In this document: positions 1-5,925 of the stretch, piece after piece
How the letters are laid out: each line of letters starts with the position of its first letter
Position numbering within the stretch: the first letter of the stretch is position 1
NCBI GenBank assembly: GCA_903932385.1
Contig: CAIZGA010000629.1
Coordinates: 1-6,028 of the forward strand
Direction of reading: 5' to 3'
DNA: 6,028 bases
Origin: an uncultured Acidobacteriota bacterium
GTDB taxonomy: Bacteria > Acidobacteriota > Terriglobia > Terriglobales > Acidobacteriaceae
Notes under the pieces: model-generated
Database searches by the model: none
Told to the model about the DNA's origin: nothing
What the model saw: the letters and a program-made list of their open reading frames with translations, nothing else
Program-made: the position numbers and the translations under genes

Positions 1-123
1 AACTCGCGCCTCGGCTGCCAGGCCGTCATCACCAAGCCCGGCACCTACGTTGTTGAGATTCCGAAGTGGAATATCAATTATGTTTCCGAAGGCAAGCCGC
101 TGACGCTGGCCGAGAACAAGTAA
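1..123 (+). CDS. fdx: [2Fe-2S] ferredoxin of the isc operon, C-terminal fragment
   Basis: Only the last 40 codons and the TAA stop (121-123) are inside the window; the 5' part lies upstream. The fragment begins NSRLGCQ and continues with VVEIPKWNINYVSEGK. This matches the C-terminal end of Isc-type adrenodoxin-like ferredoxins (E. coli Fdx has ESRLSCQ followed by VVEIPRYTIN). The cysteine encoded at 16-18 would be the last of the four [2Fe-2S] ligands; the other three are outside the window. By family knowledge the protein is a cytosolic electron donor to the IscS/IscU scaffold during Fe-S cluster assembly. About ten residues after the conserved end (KPLTLAENK) form a short tail beyond the E. 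coli protein. iscX follows 29 bp later on the same strand, the order seen in classical isc operons (hscA-fdx-iscX), which strongly supports the call. Confidence 0.9.
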   Translation, partial: NSRLGCQAVITKPGTYVVEIPKWNINYVSEGKPLTLAENK

Positions 124-152
124 TCCACCAACATTTTTAACGGAGCAGAATT

Positions 153-371
153 ATGCCACGCGAAATTACATGGACAGACTCAGAGGAGATTGGCATTCAG
201 CTGCAGGAAAAGTTTCCTGAGGTTGACCCGCTCACCATCCGATTCACTGACCTGCACAGTTACGTCACGGCACTGGAAGGTTTCACCGGCGATCCGAACA
301 AATCGAACGAAGGAATTCTTGAAGCCATTCAGATGGCATGGCACGAAGAGTACGTTGACTCCAAGTTGTAA
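153..371 (+). CDS. iscX: Fe-S cluster assembly protein IscX
   Basis: This 72-residue protein is close to the family's usual length (E. coli IscX is 66 aa). Conserved landmarks are WTDS near residues 7-10, an IG pair, the acidic P-x-x-DP segment, RFTD followed by H (about 30-35), an F-x-x-DP segment, SNEGILEAI (about 51-59) and a tryptophan near 63. IscX is a small acidic winged-helix protein that binds IscS and iron. It is proposed to modulate the rate of cluster assembly together with frataxin (CyaY). The ATG at 153 is preceded by GGAG (142-145) at good spacing, which fixes the start. It lies 29 bp after the ferredoxin and 11 bp before the carbonic anhydrase gene, so it is almost certainly translated from the isc operon mRNA. 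The small size and strong motif match leave little alternative. Confidence 0.95.
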   Translation: MPREITWTDSEEIGIQLQEKFPEVDPLTIRFTDLHSYVTALEGFTGDPNKSNEGILEAIQMAWHEEYVDSKL

Positions 372-382
372 AGGCGGGCCAG

Positions 383-1027
383 ATGGAACACATTATTGAT
401 GGCGTCCTGAAGTTTCAGCGCGAAGTTTTCCCGAATGAAAAAGCGCTGTACCGTGAGCTTTCCATTTCACAATCCCCGGAAGCTTTGTTCATTGGCTGCG
501 CGGACTCACGCGTGGTGCCGGAACTGTTGACCCAGCAGGGGCCGGGTGGTTTGTTCGTAGTGCGCAATGCCGGAAATATTGTTCCGCCATTCGGGCCAGC
601 GGCCGGCGGTGTTTCTGCCAGCATTGAATACGCAGTCACTGTGCTCGGCGTGAAGGACATCGTTCTCTGCGGCCACTCCGGCTGCGGCGCGATGACGGCC
701 CTGATGAACGGCGTGGATAAGATTCAACATCTGCCATCTGTCTCTATGTGGCTGCGCTATGCTAGCACTGCCATGCAGGTGCTGGATAAGCAGCAGGACC
801 TCGTAGATGAAACCGCGAAGCTCAACGCCATCATTCATGAAAATGTTCTGGTGCAGTTGGACAACTTGCTGACGCATCCCGCTGTGAAGGCTGCGATTGA
901 TGGCGGTCATCTGCGTCTGCATGGTTGGGTGTATGACATTGGCACCGGTGCCGTGGAAACTTACGACGTCAACACGCACACATTTCGCCAACTCAGCTCT
1001 GCGCCACTCGCCAGCGCAACAAAATAA
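383..1027 (+). CDS. beta-class carbonic anhydrase (CynT-like)
   Basis: A 214-residue zinc enzyme that catalyses reversible hydration of CO2 to bicarbonate. The beta-class signature is complete: CADSRV supplies zinc ligand C39 and the catalytic D41/R43 dyad, and HSGCGA supplies ligands H98 and C101. RNAGNIVPPFG (61-71) and GGVSASIEYAV (75-85) are also typical. The N-terminus (IIDGVLKFQREVFP) resembles E. coli CynT and cyanobacterial/plant-type beta enzymes more than the E. coli Can type. No signal peptide is visible, so a cytosolic location is expected. The start ATG has a purine-rich AAGGCGGG (371-378) just upstream, beginning within the iscX stop codon. With only 11 bp between the genes, it is probably cotranscribed and perhaps translationally coupled with iscX. 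No cyanase gene is nearby, so a cyanate-detoxification role is not indicated. Supplying bicarbonate for carboxylation reactions is a more general guess. Confidence 0.95.
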   Translation: MEHIIDGVLKFQREVFPNEKALYRELSISQSPEALFIGCADSRVVPELLTQQGPGGLFVVRNAGNIVPPFGPAAGGVSASIEYAVTVLGVKDIVLCGHSGCGAMTALMNGVDKIQHLPSVSMWLRYASTAMQVLDKQQDLVDETAKLNAIIHENVLVQLDNLLTHPAVKAAIDGGHLRLHGWVYDIGTGAVETYDVNTHTFRQLSSAPLASATK

Positions 1028-1042
1028 CTGACAGTTAATTTT
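1021..1042. terminator. Palindrome at convergent stops, possible weak bidirectional terminator
   Basis: TAACTG-A-CAGTTA (1025-1037) is a perfect inverted repeat whose two ends are the stop codons of the facing genes (TAA at 1025-1027 on +, TAA read from 1035-1037 on -). Allowing one bulged A at 1038, the arms extend into AAAA (1021-1024) and TTTT (1039-1042). Each strand therefore gives a short A/T-rich hairpin followed by four T. The stem is weak and GC-poor, so terminator function is inferred from symmetry and position only. Confidence 0.35.
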
Positions 1043-1514
1043 CTGGTTTATGCCACGCGAAGGCATTGCGTTGCACTTCAATCTCCGGCGATGCCCCGTT
1101 CAAATACACCGATACGACATCAAAACGCTTCGGCGCTTTTTCTGCCCAGGCACAATGCTTCACCCACGCGCGTGCCATGCGACGCAACATGTTCCGCTTA
1201 CCATCATCAATTGAAAATGCTGCGGGAACGATATTGCGCTGGCTGCGTGTCTTGACCTCAATAAAGCAGAGCGTGCCTTCATGCCAGCCGATAAGGTCAA
1301 TGTCGCCGCGCAACCGTGCCGAACGCCAATCGCTGGCAACAATTGTGTAGCCCATGCGTCGCAGATGAAACATGGCAGCCTCTTCGCCAGCGCGACCCAC
1401 AACAAGATGTTCCGGCAACGCGCTCTTGCGGCCCAATCGCGCACCGATGCCGTCAATCCACGCAATCAATCGCTCGGAGAAGTATGGTCTGCTTCTTGCC
1501 TCGGCGGTCTTCAT
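1035..1514 (-). CDS. yraN: YraN/UPF0102 family nuclease-fold protein
   Basis: A 159-residue protein with the UPF0102 core. GRAGEEAA (40-47) contains the conserved G-x-x-GE, followed by RRMGYTIVASDWR, then GDIDLI (70-75) and FIEVKTR (84-90). The D71/D73 and E86-V-K88 set is the PD-(D/E)xK-like active-site pattern of restriction-endonuclease and Holliday-junction-resolvase folds. The biochemical role of the family is poorly defined, so nuclease activity is inferred. The first 39 residues before the core form an N-terminal extension compared with the 131-aa E. coli protein. The ATG at 1512-1514 has a GGGG run about ten bases upstream but only a modest Shine-Dalgarno match. The gene lies 41 bp downstream of the aminotransferase stop on the same strand, so cotranscription or reinitiation is likely. 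It converges with the carbonic anhydrase gene, leaving only 7 bp between them. Confidence 0.9.
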   Translation of the reverse strand: MKTAEARSRPYFSERLIAWIDGIGARLGRKSALPEHLVVGRAGEEAAMFHLRRMGYTIVASDWRSARLRGDIDLIGWHEGTLCFIEVKTRSQRNIVPAAFSIDDGKRNMLRRMARAWVKHCAWAEKAPKRFDVVSVYLNGASPEIEVQRNAFAWHKPEN

Positions 1515-1526
1515 CTCTGCATCGCC

Positions 1527-1547
1527 CCGATTAAAACAATTTTTCGG
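1527..1547 (-). other. Small imperfect stem between aminotransferase and yraN
   Basis: Within the 41-bp gap the minus strand can pair CCGA with TCGG and AAAA with TTTT around a TTG loop, leaving a two-base AA bulge. The TCGG arm abuts the GGGG that may be the yraN ribosome binding site. It is A/T-rich and lacks a following T run, so it does not look like a terminator. It could affect yraN translation or be chance. Confidence 0.2.
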
Positions 1548-1555
1548 TCAGTGAA

Positions 1556-2953
1556 TTATATTTCTGACTCCGCAATTGCCAGCGATTCTTCCAATACATC
1601 CAACGCAATGGTTGCTTCCTGTTCACTCAGTACCAGCGGTGGCGAAAGCCGCAGCGAAGTTTCTCCGCAGCCGAGGAAAAGTAGGCCACGTTCGAAGGCC
1701 AGCTCCACAATACGATCTCGCAATGCAGGTGCAGGTGTTCGTGTAGCTTTATCCTGCACCAATTCCATCGCCAACATCAGGCCGCGGCCCCGCACATCGC
1801 CTACATGAGAATACTTCTGCATCCAGCTGGTCATGCGCGTCAGCATCAGCTGGCCGACTTTTTCTGCATTGGCCATTGCTTCACGTTCGATGATATCCAT
1901 CGTTACCAGCGCGGCGGCAATGGAGATTGGATTCCCGCCAAACGTAGAAGCATGCGATCCGGGTTTCCAATCCATCAACTCGGCGCGCGTCATGCAGATG
2001 CCGAGCGGCATGCCGCTGGCAATGCCCTTCGCAATGCAGACGATGTCGGGCTGCACACCGGAGTGCTCCACTGCCCACCATTTTCCAGTGCGGCCAGCAC
2101 CACTTTGAATTTCATCCACCACCAGCAGGATGCCGTGACGGTCGCAGATGCCGCGCAGTTCCTGCATGAAAATATCTGGAGCAACTATGTAACCACCCTC
2201 GCCTTGAATTGGTTCAATAAAGATGGCAGCAACTTCTTCCGGCGGCAAAGTTTTCTTGAACAATACCTCTTCGATATAGCGTGCGCAGCCAAGTGCGAAT
2301 TCTTTTTCCTGCTGCGGCCCGCCCGTACAACCGCGATAGGCATAGGGATACCGCACATGCGTGACACCGGGAACAAATGGAGCAAAGCGGCGGCGCTGCT
2401 GCGGCTTGGATCCAGTGAGTGACATGGCCCCGTAGGTTCGTCCGTGAAATGCGCCGAAGAAAGAAATAAACTGCTGACGGCCCGTGTGGTAGCGCGCCAC
2501 TTTCATTGCGCACTCAATCGCCTCCGCACCGGAGTTGCCGAAGTAGTAGCGATGCGGCCCAGGCATCGGCGCCACCTGCGAAAGCCGCTCGGCGATCTGC
2601 ACCATGTGCTCATAATAAAAATCGGTGCCGGAGATGTGGATCAACTCGGCGGCCTGTTTCTGGATGGCGGCAACCACTTCCGGATGGCAATGGCCAGTGG
2701 AGTTCACTGCGATGCCGGCGGCGAAGTCGAGAAACTCGTTGCCGTCCACATCTGTAATGCGAATTCCCTTGCCGCTCTTGGCCACCAGTGGATAACTGCG
2801 CGTGTAGCTGGGCGAGACCAGTCGATGGTCATCGGCAACCACTTGCGCCGCGCGCGGGCCGGGCAATGCAGTCTTCAGCCTGGGACCAAACTTTGCATAG
2901 ACTTCATCCGCAGCCGTGCGGATTTGAATGGATTGCTTTGCGGAACTCATCAT
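1556..2953 (-). CDS. Class III PLP-dependent aminotransferase, acetylornithine/GABA aminotransferase family
   Basis: A 465-residue fold-type I PLP enzyme. Visible landmarks are the N-terminal PGPRAAQ and SPSYTRSYPLV segment (31-57), DVDGNEFLDFAAGIAV (68-83), the cofactor phosphate site NSGAEA (140-145), FHGRTYGAMSLTG (169-181), EPIQGEGG (247-254), the pyridine-nitrogen aspartate D280 in VVDEIQSG, the Schiff-base lysine K309 in IAKG, STFGGNP (336-342) and R435 in SLRLSPP. E247 and E252 correspond to the two glutamates of E. coli GABA aminotransferase (E206, E211). The N-terminal blocks resemble archaeal proteins labelled acetylornithine or 4-aminobutyrate aminotransferase; some thermococcal homologues were shown to be amino-acid racemases. 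The substrate therefore cannot be fixed, and ArgD is not supported by any neighbouring arginine gene. Two consecutive ATGs start the gene. GAAGG lies six bases before the first, and AGGG is better spaced for the second (2948-2950). yraN follows downstream. Confidence 0.9.
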   Translation of the reverse strand: MMSSAKQSIQIRTAADEVYAKFGPRLKTALPGPRAAQVVADDHRLVSPSYTRSYPLVAKSGKGIRITDVDGNEFLDFAAGIAVNSTGHCHPEVVAAIQKQAAELIHISGTDFYYEHMVQIAERLSQVAPMPGPHRYYFGNSGAEAIECAMKVARYHTGRQQFISFFGAFHGRTYGAMSLTGSKPQQRRRFAPFVPGVTHVRYPYAYRGCTGGPQQEKEFALGCARYIEEVLFKKTLPPEEVAAIFIEPIQGEGGYIVAPDIFMQELRGICDRHGILLVVDEIQSGAGRTGKWWAVEHSGVQPDIVCIAKGIASGMPLGICMTRAELMDWKPGSHASTFGGNPISIAAALVTMDIIEREAMANAEKVGQLMLTRMTSWMQKYSHVGDVRGRGLMLAMELVQDKATRTPAPALRDRIVELAFERGLLFLGCGETSLRLSPPLVLSEQEATIALDVLEESLAIAESEI

Positions 2954-2984
2954 GCCCTGCCTTCAGGTAAGTGGTTGCAAACGA

Positions 2985-3004
2985 CTGTGCCGACGCTGGC
3001 ACAG
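2985..3004 (-). promoter_or_regulatory. GC-rich hairpin just upstream of the aminotransferase start
   Basis: CTGTGCC and GGCACAG form a perfect 7-bp stem with a 6-nt loop (2992-2997). It ends 31 bases before the first ATG of the aminotransferase. No T run follows, so it is not an intrinsic terminator. A role as a leader hairpin affecting translation or RNA stability is plausible but unproven. Confidence 0.35.
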
Positions 3005-3159
3005 CTTCACGATGCATTGGATGGATTTGCGGGAGTTAGTCGCCGGTGAAAAGACTGGGGCGCGTGCGGATGGGCAGCACGCAAAGATGCCGTCGCGGCA
3101 TGGAGCGCTCGATACGCCGGAGAGAGCGTTCGCAGAATGGCCTGTTGCTGTGCGGTTGC

Positions 3160-3184
3160 ATACTCGCCCTTTGTGGCCGAGTAT
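3160..3184. promoter_or_regulatory. Operator-like dyad ATACTCG-N11-CGAGTAT
   Basis: Perfect 7-bp arms (3160-3166 and 3178-3184) flank an 11-bp spacer. The right arm overlaps a candidate minus-strand -10 hexamer, and the dyad centre (about 3172) coincides with the transcription start predicted from it. That geometry is typical of repressor operators. The regulator is unknown and no regulator gene is in the window. Confidence 0.3.
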
Positions 3185-3209
3185 AGCCGGAATCTAGTGG
3201 GTTTGTAAC
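3180..3209 (-). promoter_or_regulatory. Candidate sigma70-type promoter for the aminotransferase-yraN unit
   Basis: On the minus strand GTTACA (3209-3204) and TATACT (3185-3180) are separated by 18 bp. The -10 matches consensus at five of six positions and the -35 at four of six. Transcription would start near 3173 and give a leader of about 220 nt before the ATG at 2953. It was found by eye in a short region, so chance is a real alternative. Confidence 0.3.
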
Positions 3210-3215
3210 TAGCGA

Positions 3216-4688
3216 CTACTTGCGCTTCCAGCGAGTGCCATCTTTTGAATCCTCGATGAGGATGCCCTTTTCCAGCAGCTCGCGGCGGATGGCATCGGCA
3301 CGGGCAAAGTTGCGCGAGGCCTTGGCCTGAGTGCGTTCATCCACCAGCGCCTGCACTTCGTCATCGCCCAGAGAAAGTGCTGCCAGCAATTCCGGCGTTG
3401 CCTCGCCTATGCGGCCGGCGGATTCCGCCCACGCCAGTGCCGCGCGCGTGGTCTCGGCATCCTTGTCTTCCAGCACTGCAAAGACAGCATCAAAGCGCTC
3501 CAGCAGCCGGACAATCTCCGAGGCATTTTCTGCGAGCAACTGACCGGCATCGGCAGCGGAGTTTGCGCTGCGCACCAGATCAAAAATCGCAGCGCGCGCT
3601 TCGGCGGTGTTCAGGTCGTTTGCCAATGCAGCGTCATATTCCTGCAATGCATGTGCGGTCTGCGTCGAAATTTCTGCATTGCTGCCCGCAGCCCACTTGC
3701 CGGTTTTCATCCGCTGATGAAACGTCCGCAGCCGCTCAATCGCATTGGTGGATTCCATCAATCCATCAAATGTGAAATTCAGCTGATGGCGATACGGAAC
3801 TGAAATCAGCAGGAAGCGAATGGCCGCAGCTTTGTATCCCTTCAGCAACAGATCGCGCAGCGTGTAGAAGTTGCCTTCCGACTTCGACATCTTGCGACCT
3901 TCCACCAGCAGGAAGCGGACATGCATCCAGTGGTGCGCGAAGGGTTTGCCGGTGGCTCCTTCGGACTGCGCAATCTCATTTTCGTGGTGCGGGAACATCA
4001 GGTCTTCGCCGCCGGCATGCAGGTCCAGCGTCTCGCCAAGAATCTTCATCGCCATTGCCGAACACTCAATGTGCCAGCCGGGACGACCCGCGCCGATTTC
4101 CGTCTGCCAACTCTGCTCGCCCGGCTTCGGCGCCTTCCACAACGCAAAGTCGCTGGCGGAGTCCTTGTACTCATCCACATCGACGCGCGCGCCCTGCTCA
4201 ATGCCTTCCAAATCTTTTTTTGAAAGCTTGCCATACTCCGGGAATTTTTCGATGCGGTAATACCATGATCCGTCTTCGGCCTTATACGCATAGCCGCGCT
4301 TTTCCAGCGTCTCAATCAGGTGCACCATCTCCGGAATGTGTTCTGTTGCGCGCGCAATATGCTCCGGCTGCTGGATGCCCAGCCACGCCATATCTTCAAA
4401 AAATGCCTGCTCAAATTTCTTGGTATATTCGCCGATGGGCACGCCCGCCTCGGCTGCATTGCGGATAATCTTGTCGTCCACATCAGTGATGTTCATGACG
4501 TGGTTCAGCTTAATGCCCTGCTGCAGCAACGTGCGACGCAGCACATCAATATGTAGAAATGTGCGGAAGTTGCCGATGTGGCCGTAGTCGTATACCGTGG
4601 GCCCGCAGACATACATGCGCAATGGGCCGCTGGCAGCCGCAAGCGGTTCCACTGTACCGCTGAGTGTATTGAAAAGTTGGATGGACAT
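3216..4688 (-). CDS. cysS: Cysteinyl-tRNA synthetase
   Basis: A 490-residue class Ia synthetase that charges tRNA-Cys with cysteine in the cytosol. The zinc site is complete, at the same positions as in E. coli CysRS: C28 (MYVCGPTVYD), C209 (GWHIECSAM), H234 and E238 (MFPHHENEIAQSE). The HIGH signature appears as HIGN (37-40) and KMSKS is at 266-270. NITDVDDKII (66-75) and the RADAIRRELLEKGI helix near 463-476, with a C-terminal basic RWKRK, match full-length family members. The start ATG gives the standard N-terminus (MSIQLFNTLSG). Its clearest Shine-Dalgarno-like element, AGGAG (4708-4712), is 19 bases upstream, unusually far. No ATG, GTG or TTG lies in frame before the upstream stop codon at 4719-4721. 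It lies 94 bp downstream of tsaD and is probably in the same transcription unit. Confidence 0.97.
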   Translation of the reverse strand: MSIQLFNTLSGTVEPLAAASGPLRMYVCGPTVYDYGHIGNFRTFLHIDVLRRTLLQQGIKLNHVMNITDVDDKIIRNAAEAGVPIGEYTKKFEQAFFEDMAWLGIQQPEHIARATEHIPEMVHLIETLEKRGYAYKAEDGSWYYRIEKFPEYGKLSKKDLEGIEQGARVDVDEYKDSASDFALWKAPKPGEQSWQTEIGAGRPGWHIECSAMAMKILGETLDLHAGGEDLMFPHHENEIAQSEGATGKPFAHHWMHVRFLLVEGRKMSKSEGNFYTLRDLLLKGYKAAAIRFLLISVPYRHQLNFTFDGLMESTNAIERLRTFHQRMKTGKWAAGSNAEISTQTAHALQEYDAALANDLNTAEARAAIFDLVRSANSAADAGQLLAENASEIVRLLERFDAVFAVLEDKDAETTRAALAWAESAGRIGEATPELLAALSLGDDEVQALVDERTQAKASRNFARADAIRRELLEKGILIEDSKDGTRWKRK

Positions 4689-4782
4689 CCGGCTGAGTTG
4701 GATCGATCTCCTGAATCTTTAGCTGCTGTTATCTACAGCTTGATTCTAGTGGATTCCCCGCGCTGAAGGAATCCGAATGCGT
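4689..4782 (-). promoter_or_regulatory. tsaD-cysS intergenic region with inverted repeats
   Basis: On the minus strand, downstream of the tsaD stop, GGATTCC and GGAATCC (4774-4768 and 4757-4751) form a perfect 7-bp stem with a 10-nt loop. A smaller 5-bp stem follows (4739-4725, loop 4730-4734), then AGGAG (4712-4708). Neither stem has a T tract, so termination after tsaD is not supported. A weak -10-like TAGAAT (4748-4743) lacks a good -35. A processing site or weak internal promoter for cysS is possible. Confidence 0.3.
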
Positions 4783-5925
4783 TCAGCCCAGTGCCAGCTG
4801 CGGTTCCGGGTTCAGGTCTTCGGCAGAGAAGTTGCCCAGGAGGAACCGCGGCCAGGCGGCGGCGGCAATCATCACGGCATTGTCTGTAGAAAGCGATGCG
4901 GCCGGAAACGCAACCGGCAGGCCACGTTGTTGGGCTTCCTCTGTAAAACGCTGCCGCAGTTCGCGGTTGGCAGCCACGCCGCCGGATACAACGATGCCGC
5001 CAGCTCCAAAGACTTCGGCTGCGGCAAAGGTCTTCCGCTTCAAGTCTTCCACCACCGTATGTTGGAAACTGGCAATCAGGTCGAGTGTTGCGGCATCACA
5101 CAGCGGCAACGCATCCACCGGTTTAGGATTCTCCATCGCCGACAGCGCCGCATGTCGCGCAGCAATGCTATCGCGCATCTTGTGCAAATCCACATAGCGC
5201 AGCACGGCCGTCTTTATGCCGCTGAAAGAAAACTTCAGCCGACGCTCTTCATCATTTTCCTGCTCACGATAAATTTTATTTTTCACCTGCGACAGCGCAA
5301 ACTTTACAGCCCGCGGATTGCCATGTGCCGCCAACGAGTCCATCCATGGCCCACCGGGATAACCCAGACCAAGCAGCTTGGCCACTTTGTCGAAGGCCTC
5401 ACCCGCCGCATCATCCACGGTCCGGCCCACGCAGTTGTAACTCCACACGCCATCGCGCAGCCGCGCAAGATACAGATGCGTGTGCCCACCGGAAACCACC
5501 AGTGCAAGCAGCGGCTGCGCCTGTAAAACGACCTGCGGCATCGCTTCAGCCTGCATCAGCACCGCGTGGATATGTCCTTCAAGATGGTTCACCGCAATCA
5601 GCGGCTTGCCCAGTGCAAAGGCAAGCGCCTTGGCGTAGGTCACGCCCACCATCAACGCACCGGCCAGTCCCGGCCCTTCGGTCACGGCAACGGCATCCAG
5701 GTCGGCAAAACTTATGCCGGCCTTCTGCAATGCCGCCTGCACCACGGGAACAATGTTGCGCAGATGCTCGCGGCTGGCCAGCTCCGGCACCACGCCGCCG
5801 TACAGCGCATGCATCTCCGCCTGCGAGGCAATCGCGTTCGATAGCACCTCTCGCCCGCCGCGCACCACCGCCGCTGCGGTTTCATCGCAGGAGCTTTCAA
5901 TGCCGAGGATTAGACCCTGTTCCAT
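4783..5925 (-). CDS. tsaD: tRNA N6-adenosine threonylcarbamoyltransferase
   Basis: A 380-residue Kae1/TsaD protein. With TsaB and TsaE it transfers the threonylcarbamoyl group made by TsaC/TsaC2 onto A37 of tRNAs reading ANN codons (t6A). Motifs in order are GIESSCDET (8-16), YGGVVPELASREH (42-54), TEGPGLAGALMVG (82-94), the metal-binding NHLEGHIHA with H114 and H118, VVSGGHTH (143-150), DDAAGEAFDK (171-180), GYPGGP (188-193), FSFSGIKTA (232-240), SGGVAANRELR (314-324) and STDNAVMIA with metal ligand D348. It is longer than E. coli TsaD (337 aa), mainly from about 26 extra residues between 246 and 281 and a shorter charged insert near 214-230. The start at ATG 5923-5925 places GIESSCDET at the usual distance. 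A TTG at 5992-5994 would add a non-conserved extension overlapping the divergent gene. No clear Shine-Dalgarno precedes the chosen ATG. cysS follows. Confidence 0.95.
   Translation of the reverse strand: MEQGLILGIESSCDETAAAVVRGGREVLSNAIASQAEMHALYGGVVPELASREHLRNIVPVVQAALQKAGISFADLDAVAVTEGPGLAGALMVGVTYAKALAFALGKPLIAVNHLEGHIHAVLMQAEAMPQVVLQAQPLLALVVSGGHTHLYLARLRDGVWSYNCVGRTVDDAAGEAFDKVAKLLGLGYPGGPWMDSLAAHGNPRAVKFALSQVKNKIYREQENDEERRLKFSFSGIKTAVLRYVDLHKMRDSIAARHAALSAMENPKPVDALPLCDAATLDLIASFQHTVVEDLKRKTFAAAEVFGAGGIVVSGGVAANRELRQRFTEEAQQRGLPVAFPAASLSTDNAVMIAAAAWPRFLLGNFSAEDLNPEPQLALG

Larger units (their letters stand above)
2954..3215 (-). promoter_or_regulatory. 262-bp leader/spacer upstream of the aminotransferase, rich in inverted repeats
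   Basis: No convincing gene lies between the cysS stop and the aminotransferase start. Read on the minus strand, the spacer contains perfect inverted repeats at 3194-3212 (5-bp arms), 3160-3184 (7-bp arms), 3087-3101 (6-bp arms, 3-nt loop) and 2985-3004 (7-bp arms), then the ribosome binding region. No strong T-tailed terminator for cysS was found, so readthrough from tsaD-cysS is possible. The length and dyads suggest a regulated promoter plus an untranslated leader for the aminotransferase, but no known riboswitch was recognised. Confidence 0.4.

Noticed and set aside
506..1081. 191-codon minus-strand frame opposite the carbonic anhydrase
   Set aside because: It is antisense to a complete beta-carbonic anhydrase with all zinc ligands, and its product has no known motif.
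1805..2422. 205-codon plus-strand frame inside the aminotransferase
   Set aside because: Antisense to conserved catalytic motifs, with no recognisable domain; a shadow frame.
2444..3049. 201-codon plus-strand frame over the aminotransferase 5' end and spacer
   Set aside because: Most of it is the complement of conserved coding sequence, and the product has no recognisable family.
2928..3197. 89-codon plus-strand frame covering most of the 262-bp spacer
   Set aside because: No good ribosome binding site, it starts inside the opposite gene, and the composition is not protein-like. It is the only sizeable frame in the spacer, so conservation in relatives would reopen the question.
3194..3212. 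CTAGT/ACTAG inverted repeat as a cysS terminator
   Set aside because: A five-pair A/T-containing stem with no following T run on the minus strand is not a credible intrinsic terminator.
4777..5526. 249-codon open frame on the plus strand across tsaD
   Set aside because: It is antisense to a strongly conserved gene, its product has no recognisable motif and irregular composition, and it fits a GC-driven shadow frame.
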